Part shown: piece by piece, positions 1 through 10,984 of the stretch
Position numbering within the stretch: the stretch's first letter is position 1
How the letters are laid out: the number at the start of each line of letters is the position of its first letter
Source of the DNA: CAYXGZ01 sp964464755
GTDB taxonomy: Bacteria > Planctomycetota > MHYJ01 > JACPRB01
Direction: 5' to 3'
DNA length: 64,000 nt
Assembly (NCBI GenBank): GCA_964464755.1
Contig: CAYXGZ010000012.1
Coordinates: 1-64,000 of the forward strand
The notes under the pieces: model-generated
The model's input: only the letters and a program-made list of their open reading frames with translations
Databases searched by the model: none
Told to the model about the DNA's origin: nothing
Program-made: the position numbers and the translations under genes

Positions 1-676
1 CGAGTACAACATCATGACGATCGAGGACCCCATCGAGTACCAGCTCGGCGGGATCAGCCAGATCGAGGTGAACTCGAAGAAGGGCCTGACCTTCGCGAAC
101 GGCCTCCGGAGCCTCGTGCGCCAGGACCCGGACATCATCTTCGTCGGCGAGATCCGGGACGAGGAGACCGCGGCGATCGCGATCCAGGCCTCCCTGACGG
201 GCCACCTCGTGTTCTCGACGCTGCACACGAACGACGCGCCCGGATCCGTGACCCGCCTGATCGACATCGGGGTCGAGCCGTACCTCGTCGCGAGCTCGGT
301 GATCGGCGTCGTCGCCCAGCGCCTCGTCCGCCTGATCTGCAAGCACTGCCGGGAGGAATACCCGGTGACGGCGGACCAGCTCAAGGGCATCGGCCTCCGG
401 ATGGAGGACGTCCCCTCCGGGAAGCTCTGGCGCGGCCGCGGCTGCGCGCACTGCCTGAACTCCGGCTACCTGGACCGCACCGCCATCTACGAGGTCTTCT
501 CGGTGAACGACGAGGTGCGCGACCAGGTCATGCGCAAGGTCGGGTCCACGCAGATCAAGGCCGACGCGATCAAGCGGGGCATGCGGACGCTGCGCCAGGA
601 CGGCGCGCGGAAGGTCGCCAAGGGACTGACGACGCCGGAGGAGGTCCTCCGGGTCACGCAGATGGACACGTTCTAG
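1..676 (+). CDS. gspE: Type II secretion ATPase GspE, C-terminal part (5' end outside window)
   Basis: Hexameric cytoplasmic ATPase that powers pseudopilus assembly in the T2SS. Only the C-terminal ~224 residues are present; the frame is open from base 2. Visible are the Asp box (TIEDPIEYQ), the Walker B region (QDPDIIFVGEIRDEE), the His box (GHLVFSTLHTNDA) and a tetracysteine zinc site made of CKHC and, about 40 residues later, CAHC, typical of GspE and PilB. It ends directly against gspF (stop TAG, then ATG with no gap), so the genes are co-transcribed. The choice of GspE over PilB rests on the GspG-type pseudopilin downstream. Confidence 0.93.
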   Translation, partial: EYNIMTIEDPIEYQLGGISQIEVNSKKGLTFANGLRSLVRQDPDIIFVGEIRDEETAAIAIQASLTGHLVFSTLHTNDAPGSVTRLIDIGVEPYLVASSVIGVVAQRLVRLICKHCREEYPVTADQLKGIGLRMEDVPSGKLWRGRGCAHCLNSGYLDRTAIYEVFSVNDEVRDQVMRKVGSTQIKADAIKRGMRTLRQDGARKVAKGLTTPEEVLRVTQMDTF

Positions 677-1885
677 ATGCCCGTATTCGCCTACCAGGCC
701 CTCAAGGACGACGGCACCCGCGAGGCGGGCGTCGTCGACGCCGACTCCCCGAAGGAGGCGCGGCTCAAGCTCAAGGGCCGGCGGCTCCACGTCACGGACC
801 TCGACGCGGCGGGCTTCGGGGAGAAGGGGCGGCTCCGCATCCCGTTCTTCACCGGGGCCGCGCAGCGGGAGCTGCCCGTGGTCACCCGGCAGATGGCGAC
901 CCTGCTCTCGTCGGGCCTGCCGCTCATGGGCGCCCTGAACGCCATCCTCGAGCAGGTCGAGCAGCCCGCGCTGCGGACCTCGCTGATGGACGTGCGGGAC
1001 CGGGTCTCCCAGGGCGCGTCGTTCTCCGACGCCCTCGAGGCGCACTCCTACCTCTTCTCGAACCTGTACGTGAACATGGTCCGCTCCGGCGAGGCGAGCG
1101 GCTCTCTGGACCGCATCCTGTTCCGCCTGGCCGACTTCCTGCACGCGCAGCGGCGGATGAAGTCGAAGATCACCGCCGCGCTGACCTACCCGATCGTGAT
1201 GGTCGTGATCGGCACGGGCGTCGTGACGATCCTGATGACCAACGTCGTCCCGAAGATCGTCGACGTGCTCGGCAAGAACGGCAAGGCGGCCCTGCCGCTG
1301 CCCACCGAGATCCTGATCGGGATCTCGGCGTTCATGTCCTCGTACTGGTGGGTCCTGCTCGGGATCGTGGTCGCGGCGGGGGTCGCCTTCTCGCGGGCCC
1401 GGAAGACGGTGGCCGGGCGGATGTGGATCGACACGACGATCCTCAAGGTGCCGGTCCTGGGCCCGCTGGTGAAGAAGAGCGTCATCTCGCGCTTCGCCCT
1501 GACCTTCGCCACCCTGCTCGAGAGCGGCCTGCCCGTCATCGAGTCGCTGCGCGTGGTGCGCGAGGTCGTGGACAACGCGCCGGTGGCCGCGGCCCTCGAC
1601 GTGCTGAGGGTGAAGATCGCGGAGGGCGCGGACCTGGCGTCGCCGCTGAAGCAGAGCAAGGTCTTTCCGCCGGTGGTGGGTTACATGATCGCCGTCGGCG
1701 AGGAGTCGGGGAAGCTCGAGGACCTGCTGAAGCGCCTGTCCGAGGCCTACGACGAGGAGGTCGAGATCGCCGCGCAGCGGCTCACGTCGCTGCTGGAGCC
1801 GATCATGATCGTCGGGATGGCGCTCGTGGTCGGGTTCATCGTACTATCGATCCTGCTGCCGATCATGGAGATGTCCAACATCTAG
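677..1885 (+). CDS. gspF: Type II secretion inner-membrane platform protein GspF
   Basis: Polytopic inner-membrane platform protein that couples GspE to pseudopilin assembly. The 402-residue length is normal for the family. Two repeated T2SSF domains are visible: the first around residues 68-195, starting near VVTRQMATLLSSGLPL, and the second around 270-395, starting near FALTFATLLESGLPV. Each is followed by hydrophobic segments; the C-terminal one reads IMIVGMALVVGFIVLSILLP. The start codon directly abuts the gspE stop. It is second in the gspEFGHIJ-type cluster. Confidence 0.95.
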   Translation: MPVFAYQALKDDGTREAGVVDADSPKEARLKLKGRRLHVTDLDAAGFGEKGRLRIPFFTGAAQRELPVVTRQMATLLSSGLPLMGALNAILEQVEQPALRTSLMDVRDRVSQGASFSDALEAHSYLFSNLYVNMVRSGEASGSLDRILFRLADFLHAQRRMKSKITAALTYPIVMVVIGTGVVTILMTNVVPKIVDVLGKNGKAALPLPTEILIGISAFMSSYWWVLLGIVVAAGVAFSRARKTVAGRMWIDTTILKVPVLGPLVKKSVISRFALTFATLLESGLPVIESLRVVREVVDNAPVAAALDVLRVKIAEGADLASPLKQSKVFPPVVGYMIAVGEESGKLEDLLKRLSEAYDEEVEIAAQRLTSLLEPIMIVGMALVVGFIVLSILLPIMEMSNI

Positions 1886-1895
1886 GGAGGGCGCC

Positions 1896-2324
1896 ATGCC
1901 CCGTCGCCGCCGCGAAGCCGGGTTCACGCTGGTCGAGATCATGGTCGTGGTGCTCATCATCGGCATCCTCGCGGCCGTCGCGGTCAAGGCGTTCGGCGGC
2001 CAGTCGGACAAGGCGCGGATCACGGCCACCCGGGCCACGCTGAGCGAGATCTCCGACGCCCTGGAGCTCTTCAAGCTGGACCTCGGCCGCTACCCCGAGA
2101 CGATGGACGACATGCTCGCGGCCCCGTCGTGGGCGGACCCCAAGAAGTACAACAAGGACGCCTACCTGAAGAAGGAGCCGGAGGACGGCTGGCAGAACAA
2201 GTTCGTCTACCGCTACCCGGGCACCGAGAACCGCGCCTACGACCTCTTCAGCACGGGCGCCGACGGCAAGGAAGGCGGCACGGGGCTCGACGAGGACATC
2301 TTCCTCAACGCCAAGAAGAAGTAG
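1896..2324 (+). CDS. gspG: Major pseudopilin GspG
   Basis: Main subunit of the T2SS pseudopilus. The 142-residue protein begins with a short basic leader and a prepilin peptidase site (REAG|FTLVEI, Glu at +5), then a hydrophobic helix. The C-terminus holds the GspG calcium-loop signature (FSTGADGKEGGTG), which separates it from type IV pilins. A GGAGGG Shine-Dalgarno lies just upstream of the ATG, 10 bp after gspF. Assembly would need a prepilin peptidase encoded elsewhere. Confidence 0.95.
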   Translation: MPRRRREAGFTLVEIMVVVLIIGILAAVAVKAFGGQSDKARITATRATLSEISDALELFKLDLGRYPETMDDMLAAPSWADPKKYNKDAYLKKEPEDGWQNKFVYRYPGTENRAYDLFSTGADGKEGGTGLDEDIFLNAKKK

Positions 2325-2360
2325 ACCCCAACCCCCGGGCCCCCGGGGCGTTGAAAGCGC

Positions 2361-2939
2361 ATGGCCCGCTCCCGGTCCGGGTACACCCTGATCGAGCTCG
2401 TCGTCGTGCTCGCGATCCTCGGCCTCGTCTTCGCGATGGGCATCACGAGGATCGACTTCCTCGTCCCCAAGTACCGCCTCCGGGCCGCCGCCCGCGAGAT
2501 GGGCGCCACGCTCAAGCAGGCCTCCTCGAAGGCCGCGTCGTCGGGGCGCGACGTCTACATCCGCATCCTGCTCTCCGAGTCGCGTTACGAGCTGCTCATC
2601 CCCGTCGAGAAACCGAATCCCGCGGCGGACGGGTTCCCGCCCGGGACGCCCAAGGAGCAGCTGCCGCCGCCCGAGTGGGTCTACGAGCCCGTGATGGGCC
2701 GCGAGCTGCCGGAGGGCGTGCGCTTCGTGAACGTCGTCACCGGGCCCGGCCGCGACGGGACGCGCGACAGCGGCGTCGTCCTGGTCCGGGCGACGCCCTA
2801 CGGCCTCTCCGACCACCTCATCGCGAACTTCGCCCTCGAGGAGAAGCGCCTGGCCGTGCGCCTGAACGGGCTCACCGGCCTGCTGACCTTCCACGACGAG
2901 GAGCAGGGGCCCTCCGACCTGCTGGAGGACCAGCCATGA
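2361..2939 (+). CDS. gspH: Minor pseudopilin, GspH type
   Basis: 192-residue protein with a prepilin leader (MARSRSG|YTLIELVVVLAI). Tyr rather than Phe is at +1 and Glu is at +5. The mature part has the GspH arrangement of a long N-terminal helix (LRAAAREMGATLKQASSKAASSGRDVYIRI) followed by a beta-rich domain. It sits between gspG and gspI, the normal H position, and its last four bases overlap the next start (ATGA). The assignment rests on the leader and gene order; the C-terminal domain is diverged. Confidence 0.8.
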   Translation: MARSRSGYTLIELVVVLAILGLVFAMGITRIDFLVPKYRLRAAAREMGATLKQASSKAASSGRDVYIRILLSESRYELLIPVEKPNPAADGFPPGTPKEQLPPPEWVYEPVMGRELPEGVRFVNVVTGPGRDGTRDSGVVLVRATPYGLSDHLIANFALEEKRLAVRLNGLTGLLTFHDEEQGPSDLLEDQP

Positions 2940-3415
2940 GGAGGCGCCGCGACGCCGGCTTCACCCTCGTCGAGGTCGTGATCGCCCTCTCGATCATCGC
3001 CCTCGTGACCGTGACGCTCCTGTCGCGCCGGCTCGACATCGTGCGCGACGCCGCGAAGACGCGGGACCGCCGCGTCGGCTGGGTGCTCGCCTCCTGGAAG
3101 ATGGGGAAGATCTCGACCGACGTGATCCTCATCTCGGGCTCGGCGAAGACCGAGTCCGGGAACTTCGAGGATTTGGACCCCTCGTACGCGGGCTACCGCT
3201 GGGCGATGGAGGCCGGTCCGGTCGACGTGCAGGTCGATCCGACGCCCGGCACCGCCGAACTCCCCCGGAAGCTCTTCAAGGTCCGGCTCGAGGTCTTCGA
3301 CGCCGCCAACGACGAGCCGCTCGACGCGCTGGAGGCGATGTTCCCGATCCCCGGGCCCCCGGGGGTGGAGGCGCCGCCCGACGAGGAGCCGCCGCCGGAC
3401 GAGGAGGGGTCGTGA
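2936..3415 (+). CDS. gspI: Minor pseudopilin, GspI type
   Basis: 159-residue pseudopilin with leader MRRRRDAG|FTLVEVVIALSIIALV and a short globular domain. It ends in a Pro/Glu/Asp-rich tail (PPDEEPPPDEEGS). It overlaps gspH by 4 bp (ATGA) and gspJ by 4 bp (GTGA), which points to translational coupling. The I assignment follows from gene order and the FTLVEV-type leader. GspI-GspJ-GspK normally form the pseudopilus tip; no gspK is seen before the strand switches. Confidence 0.75.
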   Translation: MRRRRDAGFTLVEVVIALSIIALVTVTLLSRRLDIVRDAAKTRDRRVGWVLASWKMGKISTDVILISGSAKTESGNFEDLDPSYAGYRWAMEAGPVDVQVDPTPGTAELPRKLFKVRLEVFDAANDEPLDALEAMFPIPGPPGVEAPPDEEPPPDEEGS

Positions 3416-4059
3416 ACCGCCGGGGCTTCACCCTCCTGGAGCTCATGATCGCCGTCTCCCTCGTGGCGATCGTGATGACGATCATCTACGGCGTCGTGGC
3501 CTCCACGCTGAAGGCCGAGCAGCGCATCGACGAGCTGACCCACGGGACCGAGATCGGCCCCGCGGTGCTCAACCTCGTGCGCCAGGACCTCGACGCGGCC
3601 TTCCTGCCCGACGCGACCACCGAGAGCTTCCGGGGCACGGACGCCAAGGGCTACGGCGGGGACCGGGACCGGCTCGACTTCGTCAGCAGCGTGCCGGCCT
3701 ACGGCTCGGACCAGCCCTACGCGCCGCCGCGCTTCCACGGCATCAACGAGGTCGGCTGGCAGGTGAAGGAGTCGCCCGAGCACGCGGGGGAGGGCGCCCT
3801 GTACCGCCGGTTGGACCCCTTCCTCGACGCGGAGCCGCTGCGCGGGGGCAACCTGACGATCGTCGTGGACCGGGTGCTCTCGTTCAACGTCGAGTACTGG
3901 AACGGCTCGATATGGGCCACGACGTGGGAGCCGCTGAAGCAGGACGGGAAGCTGCCGGCGGCGGTGAAGATCGAGCTGAAGCTGAAGGTCCCGGACCGGA
4001 CGTCGGAGTCGGGCTGGGGCGACAAGCTCTACGCGACCGTGCTCCCGCTCGGCCGCTGA
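3412..4059 (+). CDS. gspJ: Minor pseudopilin, GspJ type
   Basis: 215-residue pseudopilin. The leader is very short (MNRRG|FTLLELMIAVSLVAIV) and the start is GTG, overlapping the gspI stop as GTGA. A beta-rich domain follows, and the part around VDRVLSFNVEYWNGSIWATTWEPL resembles the C-terminal half of GspJ-family proteins. It ends the left-hand T2SS block and converges with oppF with a 1-bp gap. Confidence 0.8.
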   Translation: MNRRGFTLLELMIAVSLVAIVMTIIYGVVASTLKAEQRIDELTHGTEIGPAVLNLVRQDLDAAFLPDATTESFRGTDAKGYGGDRDRLDFVSSVPAYGSDQPYAPPRFHGINEVGWQVKESPEHAGEGALYRRLDPFLDAEPLRGGNLTIVVDRVLSFNVEYWNGSIWATTWEPLKQDGKLPAAVKIELKLKVPDRTSESGWGDKLYATVLPLGR

Positions 4060-4060
4060 A

Positions 4061-5050
<990 letters not shown>

Positions 5051-5052
5051 GT

Positions 5053-6036
<984 letters not shown>

Positions 6037-6059
6037 GGGGTCCCGCAGTGTAGCAAGGC

Positions 6060-7964
6060 CTATCCCTTCAGGCGAGGGTCGGTGGCGTCCCGGATCCCGT
6101 CGCCGACGAGGTTGTAGCACGTGACGGCGAGGAAGATCGCGGCGCCGGGGATTAGGAAGGTCCACCACTTGTCGAGGTGCGCGCGCCCCGTGTAGAGGAT
6201 CTGGCCCCAGCTTGTCTCGGGTTCCATGACGCCGAAGCCGAGGAAGCTGAGGCTGCTCTCGGTGAGCATGGCCGTCGCGATGCCGAAGCTCGCGGCCACC
6301 AGCACCGGGGCCAGGGAGTTGGGCAGCAGGTGCCGGAACATGATGCGGGAGTCGGAGGCGCCCAGCGCCCGGGCGGCCTGGACGAAGTCGAGGTTGATCA
6401 GGCGGAGGAACTCGCCCCGCAAGAGGCGGGCGATGCCCATCCAGCCGAAGATCCCGAGGACCAGCATGACGAAGAAGATGCTCGGGGGCAGGAAGGCGAC
6501 GACGGCCAGCACGAGGAAGAAGGTCGGGAAGCAGATCATGATCTCGATGATGCGGGAGAGGAGCATGTCGGTCTTGCCGCGGTAGTAGCCGGCAAGCGCC
6601 CCGAGGACGATACCGATGAAGAGAGCGATGGCCTCCGCGACGAAGCCGATCGAAAGCGACACGCGCGAGCCCCAGATCATGCGGGTCAGGAGGTCCCGAC
6701 CCATGTAATCGGTGCCCAGCCAGTGCTGCTTCGAGGGTGCGAGCGGGGGCCGGTCGGCGTCGGACTTGATGTCCAAGTTGGGGACTTCGTCGTAGCGGTA
6801 ACGCAGCGGCGGCCAGAGGGCCGAGGTCATCACGATGCTCCCGTCCTCCGAGCCCTTCTTGAAGGAGGCGGTCTCGAATTTGGACTCGTGGAACTGGAGC
6901 CAGGAGAGCGACAAGAGCAGGGCCGGCGTGGCGGCGATCAACCAGCTTATCCTCCACCGCCGCTCGATGGGGAGGACCCGTTTCAGACGCCACCAGGTAA
7001 GAGGTCCAAAGACGAATGCGGCTAGGAGGACGGTGGTCACGAAGAAGACGTCCAGAAACGTCAGGGAGTCCAAGAGTGGCCAGTAGCGCCGAGGCCGCAG
7101 GGGATTCGTCTCGGGGTCGAATTCCGCCTTCACCTTGGACTGGAACTCGATGAGCCCAGATCTCCGGTCCTCGGCGGTCGTGAGGTAGTCGCCTCCGACG
7201 AGCCGGTCGAAATCCTTCGCGAACTCTGCCGCGCGGACGCGCTTGGCGTCGTCGAGCTGCAATCCCATCTCGATGAGCTTCAGCCGAACGCCCCGGGCGT
7301 TCCCCGCGAGCGTCTTGCCGTGCGCCTCGGGGAGGTCACGGAGAATCCTCTGACGGGCCGCCTCTAGCATTGCCAGTTCCCCGGGAATCGACTCCATGGC
7401 CTTCCGTGCGTCGTCCAAGAAGCCCTTCTTGCGTTCCTTCTGCTCGGGCGTGATCTGGCCGGAGGAGAGGTCCTTCTCCAGACCGGCGATCCGGCCGGGG
7501 AGTTCCGCCTGCTCTGCCTTCAACTCACCCTCGACGTCGGCCAGGGGGACCTCGCGGCTGATCCACGGGGCCCGGGTGTCTGGGCGAGATTCAGCCCGCT
7601 TCCTCAGGCGGGTGATGAAGTCGTACTGGACCGACGCCTCGCCCTCCGTGAGCCGGCGAAGGTAGTCGTTCAGGCTAGCGGACTTGTCCTGGAACTGCCG
7701 CGACTCGGCCTTCAAGCGGTTCGGCGCCTGCAGGAAGATCGCCTGGAAGGCCGGGCCGGCTATCTGCCGGTAGGCCTTGCGGTACTCCCCGGGCATGGTC
7801 CCCGTGAACACGAACGGGCGGTCGTTTGCCAGGAGCGGCGCAAGGATTGCGACCAGGAGGAGGCCGACCGAGAACCAGAGGGACATGAGGGCCGCCCGGT
7901 TCTTGCGGAACGCGTGGACGACCAGTTCCCAGTACGACTTCCCGTAGAGGCCGGCGTCACTCAT
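6060..7964 (-). CDS. oppC: Peptide ABC transporter permease OppC with a large inserted domain
   Basis: Inner-membrane permease, 634 residues against about 300 for normal OppC. The first transmembrane helix (residues ~28-46) and the standard permease core (from HWLGTDYMGRDLLTR, ~residue 405, to the end, with the EAA-type loop QAARALGASDSRIMFRHLLPN) are intact. Between them lie about 350 extra residues: a charged, Glu/Lys-rich predicted coiled coil (~60-290), then two added hydrophobic segments (~300-325 and ~340-360). The reading frame is continuous with normal codon use, so this is an insertion and not two genes. It overlaps oppB by 8 bp. Confidence 0.9.
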   Translation of the reverse strand: MSDAGLYGKSYWELVVHAFRKNRAALMSLWFSVGLLLVAILAPLLANDRPFVFTGTMPGEYRKAYRQIAGPAFQAIFLQAPNRLKAESRQFQDKSASLNDYLRRLTEGEASVQYDFITRLRKRAESRPDTRAPWISREVPLADVEGELKAEQAELPGRIAGLEKDLSSGQITPEQKERKKGFLDDARKAMESIPGELAMLEAARQRILRDLPEAHGKTLAGNARGVRLKLIEMGLQLDDAKRVRAAEFAKDFDRLVGGDYLTTAEDRRSGLIEFQSKVKAEFDPETNPLRPRRYWPLLDSLTFLDVFFVTTVLLAAFVFGPLTWWRLKRVLPIERRWRISWLIAATPALLLSLSWLQFHESKFETASFKKGSEDGSIVMTSALWPPLRYRYDEVPNLDIKSDADRPPLAPSKQHWLGTDYMGRDLLTRMIWGSRVSLSIGFVAEAIALFIGIVLGALAGYYRGKTDMLLSRIIEIMICFPTFFLVLAVVAFLPPSIFFVMLVLGIFGWMGIARLLRGEFLRLINLDFVQAARALGASDSRIMFRHLLPNSLAPVLVAASFGIATAMLTESSLSFLGFGVMEPETSWGQILYTGRAHLDKWWTFLIPGAAIFLAVTCYNLVGDGIRDATDPRLKG

Positions 7965-8946
7965 AGGCGATCGCCGGGTTGACGAGGACGTACAGGATGT
8001 CGGACAGCAGCATGCCGACGAGGGTCAGGATGGCCGTCACCACCTCAATCCCCATCACGATCGGGTAGTCTCGCTCGCCGATGGCGGTGAAGAAGAGCTG
8101 GCCCATGCCCGGGAAGCTGAAGATCTGCTCCAAGATGATGCTGCCGCCAATGAGGGCGGGGAGCAAGGTGCCGATCAGGGTGATGATCGGGATCAGGGCG
8201 TTGCGCGTCGCGTGACGGAGGACCACCACGCGTTCCGAGAGTCCCTTCGCACGGGCCGTCCGGACGAAGTCCTGGCGGATCTGTTCCAGCAGGGCGCTCC
8301 GCATCTGGCGGGAGGTGAACGCGAACCCGTTGTAAGTCATGCAGACGAGCGGGAGCGTCAAGGAGAGGGTCTGTTCCCGGATCCAGACGAACAGCCCGGC
8401 TTCCATGGGGGTCTTCCCGTAGTACGCGGTCGTGTGGAAGCCTAGTGGGGTTACGTACGCGATCAGCAGCGTGGCCACCCAGAATGCGGGCAGCGAGTAG
8501 AGCAGGAAGACGACGATCGTCAGCGACCGATCCCAGAACGTGAACTGCTTTGCGCCGCCGACTATACCCACCGGGATGGCGATGAGGTAGATCGCCGCGA
8601 AGGCGATGAGGTTCAAGAGCAGGGTCTTCCACAACCGCTCGCCGATGACAGCCGAGACCTTTTGCTCCCCTGTCATCATCGAGCTGCCTAGGTCAAAGGT
8701 GGCCAAGTCCTTGAGCCAGTAGAGGTACTGGAGGATAATGTGCTTGTCCAAGTGGCGCTTCTTCTTCCAGTTGGCCATCGCCTCCTGGCTGGCTTGGGAG
8801 GCCTGCATGTTCCCCCCGGAGGCCTGGGCCTTCAAGGCCTGGGCGGGATCCCCGGGGGCGAGTTTCATCACGATGAACGTGATGAAGGTGATCCCGACCA
8901 GCGTGATCGGGATGAGGAGGATCCGCTTGAGGAGATAGGCGCGCAC
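7957..8946 (-). CDS. oppB: Oligopeptide ABC transporter permease OppB
   Basis: Inner-membrane permease of the peptide importer, 329 residues, normal length. The N-terminus (MRAYLLKRILLIPITLVGITFITFIVMKLAPGDP) and the EAA loop (RTARAKGLSERVVVLRHATRNALIPI) are typical of BPD_transp_1 OppB/DppB. The start is GTG, 9 bp downstream of oppA. The periplasmic loop after helix 1 is somewhat long and Gln/Ala-rich. Confidence 0.96.
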   Translation of the reverse strand: MRAYLLKRILLIPITLVGITFITFIVMKLAPGDPAQALKAQASGGNMQASQASQEAMANWKKKRHLDKHIILQYLYWLKDLATFDLGSSMMTGEQKVSAVIGERLWKTLLLNLIAFAAIYLIAIPVGIVGGAKQFTFWDRSLTIVVFLLYSLPAFWVATLLIAYVTPLGFHTTAYYGKTPMEAGLFVWIREQTLSLTLPLVCMTYNGFAFTSRQMRSALLEQIRQDFVRTARAKGLSERVVVLRHATRNALIPIITLIGTLLPALIGGSIILEQIFSFPGMGQLFFTAIGERDYPIVMGIEVVTAILTLVGMLLSDILYVLVNPAIAYE

Positions 8947-8955
8947 GAGACTAGG

Positions 8956-10824
8956 CTAGTTCCCCAGGTACCATTCGTTCAGGCTGTGGCAGGGCCGGGG
9001 CACGAAGAAGCGCACGTTCCGCCACTTCTTGCTGTACGCCCGGAGCTCAGCTGGCATCCAGAGGAAGTTGTAGGGTTGCTGGTCGAAGATGATCTTCTGG
9101 AAGCGGAGCTGGAGCTGCCGGCGCTTCTCGGGATCGAGCTCCCGACGGACCTGGACCAGGATCTCGTCGACCTCCTTGTTGGCGTAGGCGATGTGGTTGG
9201 AGCCGGACTCGCCGATCATCGTCGAGTGCCAGATCTGGAAGTTGTCCTGGTGGTTCGGAGGGCTGGAGAGGGCCCAGCCGGCGCGGGCGACGTCGAACTC
9301 GCCCTTCTCCATGCGGTCGAGGTAGACGCTCATCTCCATCTTCCGGACGTCCATCTTGATGCCGAGCTTCTTCAGGTTGGACTGCATCAGCAGCAGGTGC
9401 TGCATGGCCGGCATCGTCGGGGGCATCTCGCGGATCAGCATCTCGAACTCGAACTTCTTCCCCTCCTTGTCGAGGATGCCGTCGCCGTCGCTGTCCCACC
9501 AGCCGGCCTCGGCGAGCAGCTCCTCGGCCTTCTTGGGGTCGAAGGGGATCGGCTTGAGGTCCTCGTTGTAGAAGGGGGCGTAGAGGTAGTTCGGCGAGCA
9601 GACGAGCTCGGCCCGGCCCTTGAGGACGTCCTTGATGAACTTGGGGTTGTCGGCCGAGCCGTAGGCCATGGCCAGGCGGACTTTTGGGTCCTTCCAGAGG
9701 TCGCGGCGCAGGTTGAAGCCGATGTAACCAAAGGAGGGGTAGACGCACTCCACCTTGGCGAAGTCCCGGCGGTGGGCCTCGTTATCGAAGTACGAGTCGA
9801 ACTGCTCGGGGGGGATGGCCGTGACGTAGTCGACCTCGCCCTTTTCCAGGGCCTTGAGCTGCGCCTGGATGTCCTTGATGATCTTGAAGCGGATCTTGTC
9901 GGGCCCCTGGCCGTTGGCGGGGGCCGGAAGGCCCTTGGCGCCCCACCAGGACTCGTTTCGCTCGACGACGACCTCGACGTCCTTCTGGAAGCTGCTGAAC
10001 TTGTACGACCCGGTCCCGATGGGCTTCATCATCAGCGGGTGCTGGTTGAAGGTCTTGAAGAAGGCGTCGGGATCCTTGAAGAGCAGGTTGTCCGGGTCCC
10101 AGGCCTTGTGGGGGCGGATGTACAGGTACCCGCCACAGACCGTCAGGGCCATCCAGTACTGCTCGCCATAGGAGATCCGCACCGTGTAGTCGTCGATCAC
10201 GGTGCATTCGGTGACCTTGTCGAAATAGCCCTGGATGTTCGGCATGCCGTTTTTCGGGCTCTTGAGGAGGGCGAGGGACCACTCGACGTCCTTCGCCGTG
10301 AAGTCCTGGCCGTCGTGGAACTTGACGCCCTTGCGGAGGTGGAAGGTGAACGAGGTCTGCCGGAGGAGCTCCTTGCCGTCGGCCTTCTTGTAGCTGCCGA
10401 CCGCGGCGCCCTTGAGGTCCTTGACCTCGTAGCCGTCGGCCGTCTCGCTCACCAAGCCGCGGACGCGCTTCCCATCGGTGAGGAGGAGGTTATCCTCGAT
10501 GTCCCAGCTCTCGGCGAGATACGGGATGTCTTCCCAGGTCTCGTTGTCGCTGTTGATCAGCGCCTCCTGGATGTAGCTGTGGACCACCTCGCTCGTGAGG
10601 GCGGATGAGTCTTGCTCCGCGTCGAGCGAGCGGAAGCCGACCTGGACGGCCTGGGTCAGCTCTCCGCCGCGCTTGAGCTCGACCTTCGGGCGGTCGTTGA
10701 ACTCGTCGATCTTGACGGTGTTCTTGCCGGGGCGCTTGCTGCCCTTGATGCCGGATTCCTGGGCGGTGACCCAGCCGGCGGCCAGGAGCATCAGGACGGG
10801 GAGGAACGCGCGGAATCGCAGCAT
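8956..10824 (-). CDS. oppA: Peptide-binding periplasmic protein OppA (SBP family 5)
   Basis: Extracytoplasmic solute-binding protein that delivers peptides to OppBC. 622 residues. The start at MLRFRAFLPVLMLLAAG is chosen because a GGAGG Shine-Dalgarno precedes it and it begins a signal peptide ending near WVTA|Q. There is no lipobox Cys, so it should be soluble in the periplasm. SBP5 features are visible, including FHLRKGVKFHDGQDFTAKDV and the C-terminal half (FDVARAGWALSSPP). First gene of the operon, with its own promoter. Confidence 0.93.
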   Translation of the reverse strand: MLRFRAFLPVLMLLAAGWVTAQESGIKGSKRPGKNTVKIDEFNDRPKVELKRGGELTQAVQVGFRSLDAEQDSSALTSEVVHSYIQEALINSDNETWEDIPYLAESWDIEDNLLLTDGKRVRGLVSETADGYEVKDLKGAAVGSYKKADGKELLRQTSFTFHLRKGVKFHDGQDFTAKDVEWSLALLKSPKNGMPNIQGYFDKVTECTVIDDYTVRISYGEQYWMALTVCGGYLYIRPHKAWDPDNLLFKDPDAFFKTFNQHPLMMKPIGTGSYKFSSFQKDVEVVVERNESWWGAKGLPAPANGQGPDKIRFKIIKDIQAQLKALEKGEVDYVTAIPPEQFDSYFDNEAHRRDFAKVECVYPSFGYIGFNLRRDLWKDPKVRLAMAYGSADNPKFIKDVLKGRAELVCSPNYLYAPFYNEDLKPIPFDPKKAEELLAEAGWWDSDGDGILDKEGKKFEFEMLIREMPPTMPAMQHLLLMQSNLKKLGIKMDVRKMEMSVYLDRMEKGEFDVARAGWALSSPPNHQDNFQIWHSTMIGESGSNHIAYANKEVDEILVQVRRELDPEKRRQLQLRFQKIIFDQQPYNFLWMPAELRAYSKKWRNVRFFVPRPCHSLNEWYLGN

Positions 10825-10855
10825 GGAGCCTCCAGTGGGCGGTTTTGGGACCGCA

Positions 10856-10884
10856 TTTATAGCCTCCAGTCCTCGTCCGGTCAA
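10856..10884 (-). promoter_or_regulatory. Sigma70-type promoter of the opp operon
   Basis: On the minus strand, TTGACC (10879-10884), 17-bp spacer, TATAAA (10856-10861). The predicted start leaves a leader of about 25 nt containing the GGAGG that precedes oppA. Confidence 0.7.
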
Positions 10885-10932
10885 AGTCTATCGGGGGTGA
10901 TACGACGCCCCCGCGCCGGGGTTCCCGGCGGC

Positions 10933-10962
10933 TTGACCCGCCCGCGGGGCGAGGGGTATCAT
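10933..10962 (+). promoter_or_regulatory. Sigma70-type promoter of the cyclase gene
   Basis: TTGACC (10933-10938), 18-bp spacer, TATCAT (10957-10962). The GTG start is at 10985. It is divergent from the opp promoter in a 160-bp intergenic region, and both share the same TTGACC -35 box. Confidence 0.65.
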
Positions 10963-10984
10963 CCCGTCGGAGCCCTCAAGCAAC

